From Diphasiastrum complanatum (Eukaryota > Streptophyta > Lycopodiopsida > Lycopodiales > Lycopodiaceae): a stretch of 64,000 nucleotides of DNA. The notes under the pieces are model-generated. The model ran no database searches. It worked only from the letters and a program-made list of their open reading frames with translations, and was not told the DNA's origin. The stretch covers positions 75,502,032 through 75,566,031 of the forward strand of contig CM055092.1 in assembly GCA_029204225.1 (NCBI GenBank), in the 5' to 3' direction. Position numbers and translations under genes: made by a program. Below are positions 1 to 12,207 of the stretch, in pieces; within the stretch, counting starts at the first letter, position 1; each line of letters begins with the position of its first letter.

Positions 1-885
1 AAATTCAATTAAAGACAAATGATTGCATTTCATGAGAATAAATTCATAAGAATGATGAATCATAGATTTTGATTAGCAAAAGCTAGGATATGAAACTTGC
101 CTCATATGCTCCTTTTATCTTGTTTCTAGTATTTTGAGTTTATATAAGTGAGAATATAAAATACCAGATCTTTACGAGACATATTTTCTAGCGTAAAGAG
201 CAATCGAAGCTGGTTCTTAGGATCGTATATGTTAAACATATCAAGGGAGAACTTACCCAAAGACATAGGGCTTAGAGGCATAGAAGTATGCACATGTGTT
301 TCTCTAAGACGTCTATGAAGAAAATTTGGAATCATCCATTGGTTGCTTGGAAATATGTTAAAGCTAATATTGGTCAAAATCTTTCAGAAAAGAAAAAGTT
401 GTCTATCCTTAATAGACTTGTTCTTGTGGTGACTCCTTTTTTTCTAAGTTTTGTGATCCTTCTTTAGGTCATATTGTTCCTACATACATCAATCCTTCTC
501 TCATTGTTTTAAAAGAATCATTTTCTAAAAATTTTGTCCTCCTCTTTCAGTAGATGCTTGTTTGTTAAAATCTATAACTACAAATATTAATAAGTTCATT
601 GAAGAATCCTTTGGAGTCCATGTTTTGTTATCATAATGGAAAGCTACAGTTTTAAATTATGCGACTTTGAATTTGAAAAAAGTCTCCTTAGTTCCATGTG
701 CTTATACTCATTCTTCATTTTCTACTGAGGAGGAAGTTTTTCTTTGTAAGTTTTATAGATTTTTTGGCATATCATATGTGGATAAATGCTCAAACAATTT
801 TGTATTTGTTTGCAAGAAATTCTATACACATCCAACCCCTTCTTGATGGTTAAGTATGTCCTTAACAACGACTTCCACACATAAT
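1..885. other. AT-rich stretch, no gene recognised
   Basis: No coherent coding signal is visible on either strand. The longest open frame (minus, 126-377) has no family resemblance and is probably chance. The stretch lies outside the CACTA terminus at 886. Confidence 0.5.
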
Positions 886-897
886 CACTACAAGAGG
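886..897 (+). repeat. CACTA-type terminal inverted repeat (one end)
   Basis: The sequence cactacaagagg matches the usual start of plant En/Spm (CACTA) transposon ends, CACTACAAGA. It lies just beyond the 3' end of the minus-strand TNP2-like gene, as expected for an element end. The preceding trinucleotide aat (883-885) would be the target duplication. I could not find a convincing mate (cctcttgtagtg) to the right, so the other limit is unknown. Confidence 0.6.
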
Positions 898-908
898 GCG
901 GGTGATTT

Positions 909-1283
909 TCAAGGCTTTTTTTGAGTGTTTATTTGAAAGATTTTTTTTAAAATGAGTCGCACGAGGGTGTCGCTTTGATCTGTCCAAAGCTTGGTGGAGT
1001 CAATGGCAAAATGACCACTCTCATCTTTTCTGACAGTTGCATTGGGACCATTGCAAATAACTTTGAACCATTTGACATCAAATATGAAAAAGATGAATTG
1101 CCTAAATCCAACTTCGAGGATGTCATTGATTGTACCACAATAATCAAGATGAGAAGAGAGTAAATTGGTGTCCGCCATGCTTGCTCGACTCTCTTGGGCA
1201 AAATTTGCCATGACTCCACAATCGTACGTGTTTCTATTTTTGTCAATGCGCTCCGTACGAAAGTGTCGTCCATGCGTCCACAA
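909..1283 (-). pseudogene. DUF4218 terminal segment of the CACTA gene
   Basis: The frame contains INDILEVGFRQFIFFIFDVK followed by WFKV and a KDESGHFAIDSTKL segment. This matches the last conserved block of DUF4218, normally an I-E-L-x-Y...V-x-L-F-K-C-x-W-F pattern. It is separated from the previous block by the CT microsatellite at 1428-1529. The reading ends close to the CACTA terminus at 886, so the gene fills the element to its end. Confidence 0.7.
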
Positions 1284-1425
1284 TGCATTGTAGTTTTTGT
1301 ATTGAATGAAATGAAACTTAATGTGTTAGGGATACAACAAACATGTACAAAATTGCACGTATTAATAAACATGTGAAGGTTGATCGTCATAGCTTACATG
1401 TAAATTGCACCCCCTTGCATATTCC

Positions 1426-1532
<107 letters not shown>

Positions 1533-1535
1533 TTC

Positions 1536-2474
1536 CTAGTTGTTTGCTGAGGCTTCTCTAAGTACATCACGTAGCCAATCAAGCGTCATGTCCTTGGGTA
1601 GAAGGGCGAGGTCAGGTGGGTATGGTTGTCTTCTTTGCCCTCTCCTGAAAGTGGCTTGAGTGGTTTGTCTATGAGCCTTGGCATCTTTGTATAATGAAAT
1701 CCACTTTTGCATTTCCTCGCTATTAAGAATGCAAAACTTATTTACCTTCTCCCTGAAGGACTCACTCATTCTCATGATCGCTCCTTTTCCTTGAGGAACC
1801 TCCCCAACAACACGCTCATCGTCCTTCTTATCCCAAAGATGAGGAATAGAAGGATCGCTATGAGCAAGGAACTCCGTGATGTAAACCATGGACTCTTGCA
1901 CTAACTATCCTTCCGCCATGCTACCCTCAGGCCTTGCTCTTTGTCTTACAAAGCCCTTCAATGTTTTCATGAATCGTTCCAAGAAAAACATCCAATGGCT
2001 ATGGACCGTGCCTGAATTAAAAAAGATGAATCAATGTTAGTGAGGGAACACGAGAATTACCACAATAACAATAGTCTGGGATGGACTAAGAATAGACAAT
2101 TGTCACAAGTAGATGATGTACCTGCAATGGCCACCTCATCTACCAAATGCACAATGAGATGCATTTGAATGGTGAGAATGGATGTGGGAAAGTGCTTCTT
2201 GATCAAACACGCTGCCTCGATGGAGCTTTGTCTTGCTGCCTCAATGGATGCCAACGGTATCTCTTTGGATGAAATGTATCTTCATAAGAAAGAGAAACAA
2301 CAATGACATACATGTTAGTAAGATCATCATCTTGAATCGCCCCAAGAAAAAATGATATGAATTGCAAGCACATTCACCGTACCTCACCAAACCACTGATT
2401 TTGTAGATTGCATTCCTTAACTCCTCTTTCAAGAATCCTCTTAACACCAAGGGAAGCACAAACTGCACGCACAA
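1536..2474 (-). pseudogene. DUF4218 middle exons of the CACTA gene
   Basis: Three pieces fit DUF4218 in order: FVLPLVLRGFLKEELRNAIY (about 2470-2400), KKHFPTSILTIQMHLIVHLV (about 2195-2130) and FMKTLKGFVRQRARPEGSMAEG leading into YITEFLAHSD (about 1985-1860). Intron-like gaps separate them. The block at 1536-1901 continues to a WDKKDDERVVGE stretch and then runs close to the CT microsatellite. Confidence 0.75.
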
Positions 2475-2479
2475 AAAAC

Positions 2480-3048
2480 AATTTGGTCATGATCATTGAG
2501 ACACATATATACGCAATGAGATCATCTTGAAATCACAAAATATGCTATAAAATGTAATCGACAATGTTGATGTGGAAAAAAAGTCAAAAAAACATGCCAC
2601 GCCAACCTGTGAAAATTTATGCCAGTCATGAGACTTTAGTCCACTTAGCTTGTTGTCCCTTGTGAATGCACTCTTTAGGCATCGCATGTGTCCTGTCGGA
2701 GTTCGAAAAGAGGCTATTGCCCTCTTTACAATCGTCTCTTCTCTCCTTGATAAGATCCATGGGGCCTTTGGTAGGACAATCGAAGTCCCCACCGTTTGTG
2801 GCCATAAATCGGCCATCTTTCCCACTTTTTTTAGGTCATCTCGCGCGCCTTTTTTTATCTTTCGACCTGGTCAAGTGCTCCCAAATTGTGCTCCCGACAT
2901 TCTTGAATATGTGCATTGGGTCCAAAAGGTGGTTTATCAACAATTCTCCCCAATATGTGAGTTCATGAAATATTGATAACCTCTTCATGCCGGGAGGGAG
3001 TCGCCCTAGATCTTGACTAGATCTCCAAATCCGAAGCCAATCACTTGC
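2480..3048 (-). pseudogene. TNP2 C-terminal part and start of DUF4218
   Basis: After a ttgtag acceptor the frame reads ASDWLRIWRSSQDLGRLPPG, then FHELTYWGELLINHLLDPMH and IFKNVGSTIWEHLTR. This corresponds to the conserved region before DUF4218 in TNP2 proteins. A frame change around 2830 is needed to reach LPKAPWILSRREETI and the KLSGLKSHDWHKF motif typical of DUF4218. The segment ends in an AT-rich intron-like stretch near 2580. Confidence 0.75.
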
Positions 3049-3465
3049 CTACAATATTAACAAACAAGCACACACATTTAATATAGATTATATATCGTTA
3101 GAAGAAACATAAAGAGTGTAATCATAAAATAAATAAATGACATGTACCATTAATTGGCCCAAATATGTATTGTACCTTCATGGAATGAGGACGTTGGCCA
3201 TCAAGCCCATCATGCATAGGGTGATCGGGTGGAAGGTATTGAGTGTGGCCCTCATAAATCATCTTTCGTAGATGTTGTGAGTGATGTGCTTGCAAATACT
3301 CACCACAAATGGGGCACGCATTGTAACCACTAGTTCGGAGCCCTACATTGTTAGAAAATGACCAACTTAATCGTGGGTCGAATGTTCAAATTGAAAGAAA
3401 AGTTGTGAATGCACATAAAATTCAATATAGTACTATGAATCAAACCAATAACAAGGATCTCTCAC

Positions 3466-4202
3466 CTGAACATTCCCCATAGCTAGGAAAGTTGTGCATC
3501 GTCCACATCAACATCCCCTTTACCACAAAATCTCTTTGTCTCAGTGGCCTTGATATATCGCTCACTTGAACTCCTTGCCATAGAATCTTTAGCTCATCTA
3601 TCAAGGGAGCCATATACACGTCCATATTTTTTGCCTTGTATTTTCTGGGGATAACAAGGGTGAGCATTAGGTGCCCCTTCTTTATACTTAGCCAAGGGGG
3701 GATGTTGTAGTTTACAAGGACAATTGGCCAGGTGGACCATGACGTGGAGTGCAAACCGAATGGATTCACACCATCCATGGCCAACCCCAAATGCAAATGG
3801 TGAGACTCATCTCTAAACTCATGCCAGGTAGCATCCATGTGCTTCCATGCTGGAGAATCAATAGGGATCCTCATAGTATCGTCAGATGAACAATTGCTTG
3901 AATGCCATGTCATTAGCTCCGCAATGAAATTACACTTAAACATGTGGTGTATCATGGGTATGATGGGAAAATGTCTTATCACCTTAACGGGTATGGTCGC
4001 TCCTTGTAAATATTGCCTGTAGCGGTGTTCCCCACAACGTGGACACGTGCTTGCCTCCTTAAACTCATCTTGATATAATATGCAAACGTTGGGACATGCA
4101 TGGATGCTCTTGTAATCCATGCCGACCGCAGATAGCATTTTCTTGGCTTCTTGTCGAGACGTCGCCATGGTGTTATTTGGGGGCAACATTTTCCTAAGCA
4201 AA
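3466..4202 (-). pseudogene. Transposase_21 (TNP2) core exon
   Basis: This long open exon of about 245 codons carries recognisable TNP2 features in order: SRQEAKKMLSAVGMDYKSIHA, then CPNVCILYQDEF, then TCPRCGEHRY. These are followed by the IPVKVIRHFPIIP and HSSNCSSDDTMRIPIDSPAWK segments and by LAMDGVNPFGLHST. The MDGVNPF block is the hallmark of CACTA transposases. A tcgcag acceptor precedes the exon and a cag|GTGAGA donor ends it at 3466. The exon itself is uninterrupted, unlike its neighbours. Confidence 0.88.
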
Positions 4203-4815
4203 CTGCGACAAAATATAAATTTACGTAATTAGTTATATATAGTTTCTCACAACGCATGAATTAAAAATAAAACGAGATTAGAGCAATTTGCCTATAGCAC
4301 ACATCATGAAGCAAGCAAGCTTACCAAAACAACTCTGTCACGCTCGCATCTGACCACCCGTACTTAGTTTGTAAGTTTAAAAGTAACAAACAAGCTCACA
4401 ACTTTGACATTTGTGCACCCTCGTACAAAGGATTGGATGCCAAGCCACACATCATCTCTTCTTCCCTTGTCAATGTGGCCTTGGGTGGGTTTGTGAAAAA
4501 TGCATCCATCGGCACATCCTCATGTGTTGTGTCTTCTCGGGACATCTCTTTGTGCAAGTCCACGGGTGGTGTATGCAAGGAAAGTGGTGGCTCTCATGCG
4601 CTTGGACGTCTGATTGCATGACAATATCTGGTTGAATTCTTCGATAGTCATGTGAGTGTGAGTCATCATCCTACACAATACAAGTGCAACAACAATCAAG
4701 AATAACTGAATGTTCCTCCAATAAAAAAGGGCACCAAACAAGATACATGGAAAAGGAGCGTGCAATTATTTATTTAATTTTAGGAATACAAAGAGGTTTG
4801 CAAAGTATAACTCAC

Positions 4816-5031
4816 CGAAGAACCGACCTCCGTCCACACAAATAATGACTCCCTCTCAATCTGACCATACATGCAAATATGTGATATAGTGGTATGTCGC
4901 TCTCGTCGCAGTGCATACTTACATCGTGCACATGGGCATGGTATTCTCGGGTGTAACCAGGCCTTTGTTCCTATATGTGATGGTCCTACCTCATCATCTG
5001 AGGATGAGGCATGTGAACTCGACATTTGCAT
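4816..5031 (-). pseudogene. Transposase-associated domain exon of the CACTA gene
   Basis: This is the likely first coding exon, opening with MQMSSSHASSSDDEVG. The segment HPRIPCPCARCKYALR followed by HICMYGQIE and WTEVG matches the cysteine-bearing N-terminal domain found at the start of plant TNP2 proteins (Transpos_assoc family). The frame runs into a GTGAGT donor near 4815, directly after EVGSS. The next coding block resumes with an acidic, histidine-rich segment after a tag acceptor near 4671. Confidence 0.75.
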
Positions 5032-7119
5032 CGGTGCACCTTGGCAGTTGACAATGGATTGAACACAAAATTAGAAATGATTATCAATACATAAAACAAA
5101 CTAGATAAATGCATTGAGACGAACAAAAGACATGTATATAATAACTAGATTTGAGTCTAGTGCAACTAGTCTTTGAAAATTAGCAGTACAATTGCAAGAT
5201 CAAATTACGTCTAGATATGCGAAGCATGCCTACGTGCATCATTACATGTCTAGCCTCGCTCTTCAATTCTCGCCAGTTTTTTTTACTAATGTACTATATT
5301 GTTGGCTTTCCAGATATCCGAAAATAGGTTCGGACTGATTTCTATAAGAACCGTTGATCCCTATATTTGGTTCCCAATATGTATTATTTTTATAAAAATT
5401 AATAAAAAATCATTTTGAAAATGATTATTGCTAAAATAGTCACTTGCTAAAAGCCATTAATATTCGAATGTTAGGTTCTGTAAAGTGAATTGATACTCGG
5501 GTTATACCCCCCTCCAAGGATTAAAGGGATCCGACGGTTCTGCACCGTGGCCTATTCTTACAAAGGAACATATTCGCCGGTTCTACACATAGGCCGGTTT
5601 AGGGTAACAAGTGTACTTGCCGGTCAGGGTCTTAATTAGAACTAGGTTGATAAGTGGGTTGAGAATTGAAAATAAAAAATCGTTACCCGACCAACACTGG
5701 TCACCCTAGAATAGGTCTTGGATGCCAAATACGTCGATGTTTGGACACTTATGACATCCTTTAACCAGATGAGAAATACAATTTAGCAGATGAAATTGTG
5801 CCGTCAAGTGCACTATATATTCATTGACAAGGCTTGGGAGGAGCCGGCCATCTTTGAAAATTGTGTGTTTTTTAGAATGCATTAATTTTGGGTTGATTTA
5901 GAATGCATCAAATTAGAATGCACCTCGAAACAGGAAAAAAATACTATTTCTAATTTAATTAGCGCCCTCGGTATGCTGAAGCTACTGTGAGGTGTATACC
6001 GAGGGTCAGATTTATTCTTGATAATTTTGAAAAGATTGACATTTTCCGCGACATTTTTAAAGAGGGAAGAGGAGTGGGTGATGGAATCAAGGGACGTACC
6101 TGCTGCCTTTGTCCTCTCGCTTGTTTGTTGATCCTTGCTCACCCACTTTATCCTCCTTGCTCTCCTTATTCTCCTCACATTTGAGTGCTCTTCTTGCTTC
6201 GAGAAAGTGGAGGATGTAGACTTTTTGATTTGTTGGATGCAAGGTAATCTCCTTTCTCACTCTCTCTTTCTCTAGCATCATAGTATCCATCTCAATGTGA
6301 TCTCAGTTTGGTTTTATTGATACCACATTTTCTATGCAGACTTTCCTCTGAGGCAAAGGAGTCGGTGGATCCAATTTTTTGAGAAGCAGACAGGTTAGAA
6401 AGGCTGTCGGAATAGGCGGATCTGCAATATTTACTATTCTGAAGGCTATTTCAACGCCTATTCCGAAGGCAGTTCCAGGTGAGGGTGTGGATCTGTTGGA
6501 TTTGTCATATCAACTCCTATTTCGATGGCTATTCCGATGTTAGATCCTGCTATTTTTTGGTGGATATGCTGAATTGCATATGAATGTTTGTTGCTCTTTT
6601 TCTAAAATTATTTTATTTTTTGTGATACTAAACTAAACAAACTGCAATACTAGTTTTTGTTTTGTAGATTTCATTATAAGATACTGGACCAATATTCATC
6701 ATAGCATTTCAGGCAGATCACCATAGCAACTTCCCGAGGTACTTGCAAGGTCGGAATGGAGCTCAGAATAAATCATGCTAGTCCTAGCAGCATACCAGTG
6801 TCTATTCCGACCTCTGTTGACATTTTTTTTTATCTTTCAAATGACAGATTTGTGAATGTTATGATACATTTGTAAAGCTTGGGTGTTTTTTTAGAAGACT
6901 ATTCAATTGTGCTGACCAGTTCTATGATTTTCCCATGAGGATTTGTTACATGGGTTCTTGATATGAAATTGTTTTGCAGTTTTTTATGCTGATTCTTGGG
7001 CTCTAACATCATCCAAGTAGTTGACTAACACAACTACTAGCAGTTCCAGGTACCTGTATAGTATTGTATCCTGGAACTGCTAATCTGGCCGCAGTCGCGG
7101 GTCATCCCATTTTTCATCC
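5032..7119. other. Noncoding region with short inverted and subterminal-type repeats
   Basis: No gene is recognised. A 10-bp inverted repeat (ccctcggtat, 5965-5974; ataccgaggg, 5996-6005) encloses 21 bases. Between about 6400 and 6820 the sequence repeatedly shows variants of gtcggaatag, cctattccga and ggctattccg on both strands. Such clustered short motifs resemble the subterminal regions of CACTA elements, and the stretch leads into the transposase-like gene starting near 7146. Confidence 0.5.
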
Positions 7120-7145
7120 ATGAGTGATGACGAGTCCTCAGTTAT

Positions 7146-8983
7146 ATGGATGGGATGTCTCCCTCGCATGCAGACAGGATTATGGAGAGACTATGGGCTC
7201 GTTGGGATGCACGGAGTTCAGGTAGGTTGTCCACATCATCTCGTTCTGAGGAGATCCAGTCCCCACAACCCTCCGACCGAAATGTTTCCCCCTTCCACGA
7301 GGGTCTATCCGACGAGAGTCCCTCCCCCACACACTCTAGTGCCAGTGCCTCTTCCCGACATTCTGGCAGGGAAAAGAGCGATCGTAGGAGGAGTCACCTC
7401 AGCGGCGGCTCCTGTTGTGGCAGTGACGCCGATGATGTCGTGCTTCATGCGGCCTCTAGTCCAGCACATCCATCTAGCAGGCCTCATCATAGGTCTTTCT
7501 TACTTCGAGAAACTCTAACTCAAGAAGCAACCCGGATGGCGCGTGATACTTTGACTCCTGCATCTATCGCACATGATTATCCCGACACATCCACACTCTA
7601 TCCTCACATTTTTTCTTCTTCGGTATCCACGTCCCCTATGGGGTCTCCATGGCACCGTGATCCCTCTTGCTAGGCCACTCCACCCTTTTTTTCTCCCATT
7701 CACTCCCGCCCAAATTCCTCCCCAACCTTCTCCTCTTCATACCCGTCCCCACTCTTCTAGTGATCGTCTTCAAACTCCTCCCCGAATCATTCCCGTTTTA
7801 GTCAACTCTACCACTCCTCTTGACACTCCCTTTGTCACCTCTCCGTCAGCTGACGTCTTGCCATCCTATGACATAGATGCGGAGAAGCACATAGTGGAGG
7901 ATGACCGCGGTGGTCGCATCATCACTCGCATGAGGCAACTCACGCATGTGGTCTTCAACAGGGACATTTGCAAGGACTGGCGCAAACAAAGTGATGAGGA
8001 AAAGAATTATGTCATTGACCAGTTGTATAGAGAATTTCCAGTCCCCTCCCCTGATTTGGAATTTGACCGAATATGGATGGGACGACGCATGGGAAGCGTG
8101 ATGAGCCACCGCAAATCAAAGATCCGAGATGCGGTGAGAGCTGGCAATTCTAGGCCATGCAATGTGCACAAGGATGATTGGAAGTTTGCAAAGAAAGAAT
8201 TTTGAGAAGATCCAGATCTATTTCAAGCAACAAAGAGAGGCAGCTAAGAAGCGAATGGAGACGGCAGGGCCCTCGCACTTGGGCAGTGGTGGCCAAGGTT
8301 CTTTTCATGCCCATTTCGTAAGTCTCCCCACCCATAAGTTGAACTTGTTTTGGTCATAATTCATATTTTATTTGTGGATTTAACACTGTTTTAGTAATTT
8401 TGGGAAAAAATTTAAGTCCCATTCTTTTCTTTTATGAGGTATTATACTAACATCTAAGGTCAATCTCAAAAACTTAACAAAGACATATTCTTGAACTCAA
8501 GTTTGAGCACTTGCTCCTTTGCTCAAACTTAAGTTCAAGCACACAAGCATGTACTAGAGAGGATAGAGAGAAAAATTAATTTGTTCCAAAATCAAGAGAT
8601 TCTCCTAATATTACTAAAATAGTGTTATTTGTTTAAATTAAATTACAATCCCCAATTTGTCGGTTCATGCAGAAATCTGTCATAAAGCGGTCTCCCACAA
8701 AAGAGGAGTACAAGTATGCATATTCCAACAACTTGCAATCATTAATCGAATTATTGGAGAGACAAGGAGTGAGAATTGACTGGGATGGATATTCTAAGGT
8801 ATGTATTATGGTTTCAACATATATTTTGACTTCACCACATTCATTCGGTCGGACACTCTAACAACATAATTTACAGATCTTCGTTGCACGCAGGTATCGC
8901 AGTCCCAATCTCATGCATCACAATCACATGAGTTTGATGACCATGGCCAGGATGGGGACGATTCAGCTAAATCTAATAATTAG
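7146..8983 (+). pseudogene. Transposase_24 (Ptta/En-Spm)-like transposon gene
   Basis: A serine/proline-rich N-terminus (from ATG 7146) leads to a conserved block at about 7880-8205 with DDRGGRIITRMRQLTH, DICKDWRKQSDEEKNYV, MGSVMSHRKSKIRDA and KDDWKFAKKEF. A one-base shift near 8205 continues into KIQIYFKQQREAAKKR. After an intron, an exon at about 8672-8800 gives SPTKEEYKYAYSNNLQSLIE. The last exon (8894-8983) ends in an acidic tail and TAG. The layout resembles accessory plant transposon proteins of the Ptta type. A relative occurs on the minus strand at 23.2-24.2 kb. The frame shift near 7673 and the one at 8205 suggest decay, though the former could be an intron. Confidence 0.6.
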
Positions 8984-9575
8984 GCGTTTCATTCCGATAT
9001 ATATTTGTAATTCGAACATTTATGTATCAATATATATAATTTGTTTAAGTTAAGTCCTCTACATGGCTCTTCAATTGCATGTAGTCCAGTTTTAGGATAG
9101 AATGGAGCCATTTGACAGGGTTATAATGATATCCATGGGAGAACCTTGGCGACCACTCCCAAGGTGTGAAGGTCCCTAAAGTCTCCTATAGCTTCTTAGT
9201 GGCCTCTTGTTGTTTGACACGATCTGGATTTTCGGGGAATCCTTTCTTCACAAACTTCAAGTCTTCTTTGTGCCTTGATTCGGATAGATATTCTAGATGT
9301 GAAGTATATATGGCTTCAAGATATACTTTAACTTCACTACATTCATGTGGTCTAACTTTCACTCTCATCACATTTCTCAGATAACTATATTATAGTCATG
9401 GATGCAGGTATTGCAGTCTCAATCCCATGCATAGCAGTCACACGAGTCCGATTGCAATGTCAATGGCCAGGACGAGGACGACTCAACTAGATCTAATTAG
9501 AATTAGGCATATTTCAATAATCCAATTTGTAACATATCTCTATACTTGGAACATTTATGTATGAATTTAAGTTTC
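8790..9575 (+). repeat. Tandem duplication of the terminal exon and flanks
   Basis: The block 8790-9050 recurs diverged at about 9285-9575. Both copies carry the intron stretch (tttgacttcaccacattcat / tttaacttcactacattcat), a cag acceptor, an exon reading about QSQSHA..QSHE with an acidic tail, and a downstream aacatttatgt segment. In the second copy (exon 9408-9500) an internal TAG replaces a codon after SHA, so only the first can end the protein. The sequence between the copies is unrelated to the upstream coding exon. Confidence 0.75.
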
Positions 9576-9716
9576 CTTCATCAATTTTTAAGTGCCTGAA
9601 ATGTAACTCAAATAAATTTTGCAAATTTTTTTATTGACAATAATGAACAAATGATTTTGCTTATCAACTTCATAAGAAGTGGTGCAAAAGACTTCTGGGG
9701 TCGGATGGAGTCCATT

Positions 9717-9762
9717 TTTAGGGCAGAATGGAGCCAGTAAACTGGCTCCATTTTGCCCTAAA
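9717..9762. repeat. Near-perfect hairpin (21-bp arms, 4-base loop)
   Basis: The left arm at 9717-9737 and right arm at 9742-9762 are reverse complements with a single mismatch (gcagaa against gcaaaa), around a taaa loop. A related but unpaired sequence, ttttaggatagaatggagcc, occurs at about 9092. The hairpin is followed by a T-rich run. It may be the tip of a fold-back element or a small MITE. Confidence 0.85.
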
Positions 9763-10654
9763 TTTGTTTTTTTTTTTTCCTGATTTTCTACCCTCCACTT
9801 CAATAAATACTTCACCGACGTGTCTAGTCTCAAATACGACATTATGCAAGACTACCTACTTTTGTCACACATCTTTTCAATAGCTATGGAGTCCCTCATT
9901 CATGCTCTAATCTTAGCTTACCTACACGATAGTTTGTATGCTATCCCCACCCTTGTTGTAACCTTGTTTCATCAATTATTTACAAATGATATTTACCTAA
10001 TTGTCTTTTGAAAGAGTGCTTTGTCTCTTCATTGCTAGCTATTTTGGATAAGTTCTATCATAGTTAGTCCTCCATCATCAACCAAGAGAAGTCCAAGTTC
10101 ATCCTTGACCTAAATATCTATAATTTCTATCACTCCTTAGGAGACCATTACTTGGCTCATTCATTGGGATTTCTATTTCTAATACGCAAAAAAATCAATT
10201 GGTCTATTGAAGCTGCCTTCAACTAGACAATTGTTTCTTGGTTAAGTGTGCTCAACTTATATGGAGCAAATTAATAATGTCTTCGAAAAAATGATACAAA
10301 AAATCTCAAGAGTCATGTCAAAAGTCTAATAAAGTCAAATGCAAAATAAGGGAAAAAAAAATGCATTAGCTCGCCTCTTGCTCTTGGTAGATTTCTTTTG
10401 TAAGTGCAACCACATTTATGGCTTAAACTTGATCAATTTCAAATTCACTTAGACTTTTAAACACCACTGAAGTCTTGCGAATCTTTCAACTACATTTCTC
10501 ACAATTCAAATTTTATAAAATACACCATTGTAGTTTTTTTCTTATTGACTTAATCCATTTGATCAATTTTAAATAGCAAAGGCCACTTGAAATTTGACAA
10601 ATCTATGGTATAAATGCCTCACATTCTAATTTTATGCAAGGCAAGCCTTGCTAA
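9763..10654. other. AT-rich intergenic stretch
   Basis: No gene is recognised. Two stretches (about 10425-10525 and 10550-10645) are weakly similar to each other: each has ttgatcaattt, then cacttgaaa or a similar sequence, then ctcacaattcaaattttat or a similar sequence. They look like an old, badly decayed duplication. Confidence 0.5.
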
Positions 10655-12113
10655 TCATAAGGAGATCAAAGAGAAAATTGCAAGACTTATGACTCCACCA
10701 ACCATTGATGTGCTAAATGTCAATGCTCTGTGACTCCACTCATCGGGTAACACTGCGATGGAGGCTGCACTGAAAGAGACTAGCACAAATATAATGCATC
10801 CTAGAAGTAAACATACAGCCACTATTAGAGTTACGTTGCAACTCATACCATATTGGTTCTTGTGGCAAAGGAAGTGATGGAATCATGCTATGGACAACAC
10901 GATAGTGGCAATTGCAAGGTAAAATGATAAGCTATTACAAACTATAAAGATTCTCACTCGGAGAAGCTCATAATCTATATATGTTGTATCATTTTGGTAG
11001 CCCAAGGGAGGTTGTAGCGGCCGTACGAATGAGGCAGTTGCAACCAATGTTGATGTTACTGCGATGACATTTGTTGCAGCAGTGAGGCTATTCTTAGCTA
11101 ATTTTCGTCACAATGTCTACTTTCTCATACCACCAGGTGATATCTTCCTCAGATGCTGATAAGTCGGGAGTAGGCTGTGTTCTCCACCATCCTCATTTTA
11201 TACATTAAGACCTGCTTGTAATAAGAAATTTATACACCCCTTTTTTTTCAATGTATCTTGTAGTGATTGAGTTTTCTTGTATAGATATTCTTCTCTTGTT
11301 GGCTTGTTTACAGCAAGTGTCAAAATTTGCACAATATGCAATACATTGGAAGTCTCGTACAATTGATTTACCTACTGCTCTATGTAATGCACTACAACCT
11401 TCATATTTAGCCATGGGGTCAAATTTTTGGTTGTTTAAGATTAGTTTTACAGCTTCTGGATTTGTCACTATAAGCGACGAGATCCAACATTCTAATGTGA
11501 TCTTCTGAGTGTGGAAATTTGTGTTGTAAGATGCTGGGCAGTTGTTTGATGATGGAGCGTAGTTGCTCTCTTTGTGTGGCATCACGCTCGTCTCTCTGTC
11601 TGCCATCATCCTCTCTAGATCTGACCTCAAAATCCTCCTGCCCTCATAAGCTCTTATGAATGCTTCGGCAATCTTTTCATTCCCAAACATCCTCCTTGCC
11701 CTGATAAGCTCTCAGACTGACTAATGTTTTGGCAATTTCTTCATTCCTAACGAGTATGCATACCCGAATGCAGTCTCATTATATGAGCGATCAACTCCAA
11801 CTAGATCTTGCACAGTAAAAGCAGCAGCATCCTCCTGGTGAGATGATGATGACGATGCCGCCCTCCACTGGCCATGGCACATTACTAGCACTTTTTTCAC
11901 TAAATCTGCGCGGCTGTCAAGAACAAATACATGCAATGCAGTGCGGCCCTCGTCATCGGTTTGTTGTAACCGCGAAGGATCCTCCCCCAACTGTCGCATC
12001 ACCCTGCCAGAATCAAGTTCTTGTATAGCCTCAAACCAATCCGAGCCTGGAGGTGCTCCTTTGAACTTGCTAGATGCTGCAGCCGCACGACTAGCTCCAT
12101 CTTTGTCAGACAT
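10655..12113 (-). pseudogene. Ankyrin-repeat PGG-domain protein, broken
   Basis: The N-terminal part (ATG at 12113) reads DEGRTALHVFVLDSRADLVKK, an ankyrin repeat, and further down YEGCSALHRAVGKS is another. The C-terminal part shows the PGG-type membrane domain: NVIAVTSTLVATASFVRPLQ, then LSFYLAIATIVLSIA, and finally VTLIVAVCLLLGCIIF with SAASIAVLPDEW. Such proteins are plant membrane proteins linked to stress or defence. Breaks: a shift near 11745, where a repeat unit of about 65 bp is tandemly duplicated (about 11630-11760), and an in-frame TGA at 10885-10883. The adjacent frame there reads the expected PSLPLPQEPIWYEL, so two small shifts bracket about 40 bases. Few ankyrin repeats remain. 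Confidence 0.8.
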
Positions 12114-12144
12114 TTTACCAGAAACGAAGGGCTTGGTCTCGAAG

Positions 12145-12147
<3 letters not shown>

Positions 12148-12203
<56 letters not shown>
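12148..12203. repeat. (AG)n microsatellite upstream of the ankyrin gene start
   Basis: This 56-bp AG tract reads as CT on the coding strand of the ankyrin gene and ends about 35 bases before its ATG. CT-rich leaders are common in plant 5' untranslated regions, so this was probably part of the gene's leader before the gene decayed. Confidence 0.9.

Positions 12204-12207
<4 letters not shown>

Noticed and set aside
975-1376. Plus-strand frames opposite the CACTA gene end
   Set aside because: They are shadows of the minus-strand DUF4218 frame, which has clear family resemblance.
5790-5815. ccgtcaagtgcac as the missing CACTA end
   Set aside because: It lacks the terminal TAGTG with matching inner bases and an aat duplication.
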